From Monosporascus cannonballus (Eukaryota; Ascomycota; Sordariomycetes; Xylariales), in assembly GCA_004154925.1 (NCBI GenBank), contig QJNS01000166.1, positions 62,001-126,000 of the forward strand: a stretch of DNA of 64,000 nt, in the 5' to 3' direction. Below the pieces are notes generated by a model that was not told the DNA's origin, searched no databases, and saw only the letters and a list, made by a program, of their open reading frames with translations. Below are positions 61,801 to 64,000 of the stretch, piece after piece; positions within the stretch are counted from its first letter, which is position 1, and each line of letters starts with the position of its first letter. The translations under genes were made by a program, and so were the position numbers.

Positions 61801-61915
61801 ACAGTAAAACTTTGTCGAGGAATTTTTTAAGGATTATCTTATACTTTTATTCGTTATATTCTGGTAATTTCGTATCGACCTTTTTTCTGAAAAAAATGCT
61901 CGTATCTGTAATATT
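58863..61915 (-). pseudogene. Decayed Gypsy-1 integrase, RNase H and reverse transcriptase
   Basis: The integrase C-terminal region at 59,069-58,863 is open for 68 codons (FLITKNIQIKQFN, FDFKYISLYKIAKIISK, LKLLQKVKFYLIFYVFLFEL). The reverse-transcriptase catalytic region on the minus strand near 60,950-60,915 reads FVVCHLDDILI, with the Leu-Asp-Asp core intact. Stops interrupt the rest, and a solo LTR splits the reverse-transcriptase region. The plus-strand open frame 59,766-60,119 is the antisense of integrase/RNase H and is not a gene. Confidence 0.78.
61058..61479. repeat. Solo LTR of a third family (422 bp), not RIP-mutated
   Basis: TGTAACGAACCTGTCATACA to CCCCTGTTCCTGTAACA, flanked by a perfect 5-bp duplication CCTAA (61,053-61,057 and 61,480-61,484). 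Removing it rejoins Gypsy-1 reverse-transcriptase sequence that matches about 20,866-20,890. It has normal base composition inside AT-converted sequence, so it arrived after, or escaped, RIP. It contains a triple near-repeat of GATCTATGT at about 61,325-61,350. No other copy is in the window. Confidence 0.92.
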
Positions 61916-64000
61916 AAAAGTTTTCAGCCGTGGTGTCCCTTATTCCAAATAACAAGAACCAATACGCATAACATAAAATAAACATAAAAAAACGAACTGA
62001 CAAATAATAAATATAAACAAAGTACATAAGGATACCAAAAACTCTAATATCCTATATCATATAGTAAGTTAAATACAGATATTAATTTTACATTTATAAA
62101 ATGGCATTATAAATTATGTTATTAAGCCAGTTATTCCAGGTAATATTACCGACATAGGCATTAATACCTAATAACTCAGAATCACTTTTCGATTTTATTA
62201 TCCCAGATATATCAAAAGCGGTTATAAATAACTGGCCTTTTAAAAAATAACTAAATAACTTTTTCGACTTCGAAGCAGGAATTGTTAATACCGCATAAAT
62301 TATACCAAATATACGAAAAGGCTCCTTAGAACTAATCTTAAAGGACTTACTTGCCGATAATACGGGCTAATTTAAATTAGCGGCAAAATCTGTCTTTTTA
62401 ATATACCCGAAATGCTACCTGGACTTATAAGAATTTATCGCAAAAATTAACAAATTTAACTTTTAACAATATTACGCAATTTGCGAAAAACATAAAAACG
62501 GTACCCCATATTTTTACGTAATCGGAAAATAAGCACAAAAAAAAACCTGAAAAACCCCCATTATTTTGACATTAAAAGCTTTTATCTAAATATTGCCAAA
62601 ATACGTAATAAATTAACGGCTTGGCGTTACCTCCATAAAAACAAAGGATATTTAACTTATATCGGCAGCGACATAACGGAACCGAAATTTTTAAAAAAAA
62701 AATTAAAAAAATTTCTAGTTAATAATAACGATAATTACCAACCGAAAGGAATTTATTTTTTGCTTTAAGTCGGACGTACCCAAAAAACTAATACTTAATT
62801 ACGGTAACGTACGTTTTTATATAGACGACCACTTTAAACCCCCGGTACTAACATATATTTTACCCAAATTCGAAAAAATATAAAACCTACCAAAAAAAGC
62901 TTCCGATTGGGTTAAAGAAAATTTAAAAAACCTCTTACGTAAGTAAGGATTTTGATTAAGAATTACCTTTTTCTTATTTTTAGGGGTTAATCCCTCTTTA
63001 AATACCCCCCCTTCCAAAGGTTTGCTAAGGCTTACCGGAAAAGGGGAAAAAAAATCTCTCCAGGAACGCTAATAACGTAACGATAGCTAAAGGTGGCCGC
63101 AAATGGCCCCCTTTGGCGGGGGCTTAAAATAATAACGTAAATTAGGTAAATTTTAAAATTAACGGAAAAGTAATACGTCCGAAATCGTTATATTTATATA
63201 AAAAATACGTATATACAAAATAATATAAATACGTTTATTAAAACCTTATATTTATATAATAAAAAAATAAAATACCATTTTTATGTTTTCCTTATATAAT
63301 TAATATATAATAATAAACGATATACCCTTATACGATAAATAAATACAAAAATATTATAAATAAATATTTAACTATTAATAAAGTTTTTCCGTTATAAATA
63401 AATATATACGAAAAATATATTTTCCTAATTAAGGATTATTATATATATAATTAACTAATAAAAACTTACATTTATATGCAAAAATAAATATAAGATAAAT
63501 AAAGGGAAAATATATTTTTATAAAAATAAAAGGAATAAAAATACTAGATAATAAAATAAAGGCATTAAATTTATTTTTAAAAAATATAAAAAATAACGAT
63601 AATTATTAATATTAAATATTTAACTTTTTTCAATAGAATATAGCCCGAATATTTCTAAATTTCATTACGGATAACGCGTATTTCGTAATACGATTTAAAA
63701 TAATAATAAAAGCCTTCGATTAACCCGATTAATTACTTAATAAAGTATTAGGCCGAAAAGGAACCCGAAATTAAAAACTCGAACGTTTATGTATTAATAA
63801 TTTACCTTTATTTTCGGAATTAATATTTATCAAAAATAAATCGGATAACCGAAAAATACGTTTAATAAAAAAAGCGGGAATATAAATTATAATAAGGAAA
63901 TAAACATTAAAATTAATTTAAATATCCTTAATAATACGCAAAAAACTATTAACATTATTTCTAAATTTCAATTTCCGTAATATTCGAACATAAATATTAA
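61916..64000. other. Unclassified RIP-mutated repeat, continues past the window
   Basis: Begins abruptly with AGTTTTCAGCCGTGGTGTCC. From 61,980 to about 63,120 it has moderate C content and patches of protein-like translation on the plus strand (for example KAVINNWPFKK near 62,217, GSLELILKDLLADNTG near 62,321, YLHKNKGYLTYIGSDITEPK near 62,629), each ended by stops. After 63,130 it is plain AT-rich sequence. I recognise no domain. The minus-strand frame 62,817-63,017 is not called as a gene. It may be a transposon class different from Gypsy-1 and Gypsy-2. Confidence 0.45.

Larger units (their letters stand above)
57719..61915 (-). mobile_element. Gypsy-1 copy, left part, interrupted twice
   Basis: Left LTR 57,719-58,068, extra ORF on the plus strand 58,158-58,720, pol on the minus strand from 58,863 rightwards. 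A solo LTR is inserted at 61,058-61,479, and homology to the other copies stops near 61,915 in the reverse-transcriptase to protease interval, where an unrelated repeat begins. Whether the element resumes outside the window cannot be seen. Confidence 0.85.

Noticed and set aside
1..64000. CRISPR arrays, riboswitches, rRNA genes, telomere repeats
   Set aside because: None seen; all repeat units observed belong to transposons, and no TTAGGG-type arrays occur.

Overview
The window looks like a filamentous ascomycete (Pezizomycotina) chromosome. Its genes carry short GT-AG introns with CTAAC-type branch sites, the proteins belong to fungal families (MFS transporters, an SDR, a 2EXR-domain protein), and most of the sequence is extremely AT-rich, TpA-rich, stop-riddled retrotransposon DNA. 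That mutation pattern is what repeat-induced point mutation (RIP, CpA to TpA) leaves. Species cannot be named from the sequence.

Layout. About 1-24,200 is RIP-mutated DNA: nested copies of one Ty3/Gypsy family ('Gypsy-1', about 6.7-6.9 kb, LTRs of about 330-420 bp starting TGTGACGG and ending TAACA on the + strand) and pieces of a second family with a 189-bp LTR ('Gypsy-2'). 24,201-35,909 is an island of ordinary base composition. It holds two intact, divergently transcribed MFS transporter genes (25,422-27,125 minus, 4 exons; 28,393-30,536 plus, 7 exons) and a decayed short-chain dehydrogenase gene (30,882-31,987 minus), followed by about 3.9 kb with no recognisable gene. 35,910-55,758 is a second RIP block whose two ends carry matching inverted termini flanked by TA, as in a Tc1/mariner-type element that was later filled by nested LTR elements. 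55,759-57,500 is a small islet with one intact 2EXR-domain gene (56,257-57,006). From 57,590 to the end is more nested, RIP-mutated Gypsy-1 DNA, interrupted by one unmutated solo LTR (61,058-61,479) and ending in an unclassified AT-rich repeat.

Three Gypsy-1 copies are complete, with LTR pairs of equal or nearly equal length and perfect 5-bp target-site duplications: 4,730-11,524 (TATAA), 17,469-24,195 (AGAAA) and 48,603-55,494 (GTCAA). Their gag-pol runs on the minus strand. Between integrase and the downstream LTR each copy also has a remnant of an extra reading frame on the opposite strand, Cys-rich at its start. All copies are inactivated by stops. The host genes look like an accessory transporter/dehydrogenase neighbourhood stranded in a transposon-rich compartment. 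No RNA gene, CRISPR or bacterial-type feature was found. Exon coordinates were assigned by eye from splice consensus and reading-frame continuity; edges of domains inside degraded elements are approximate.
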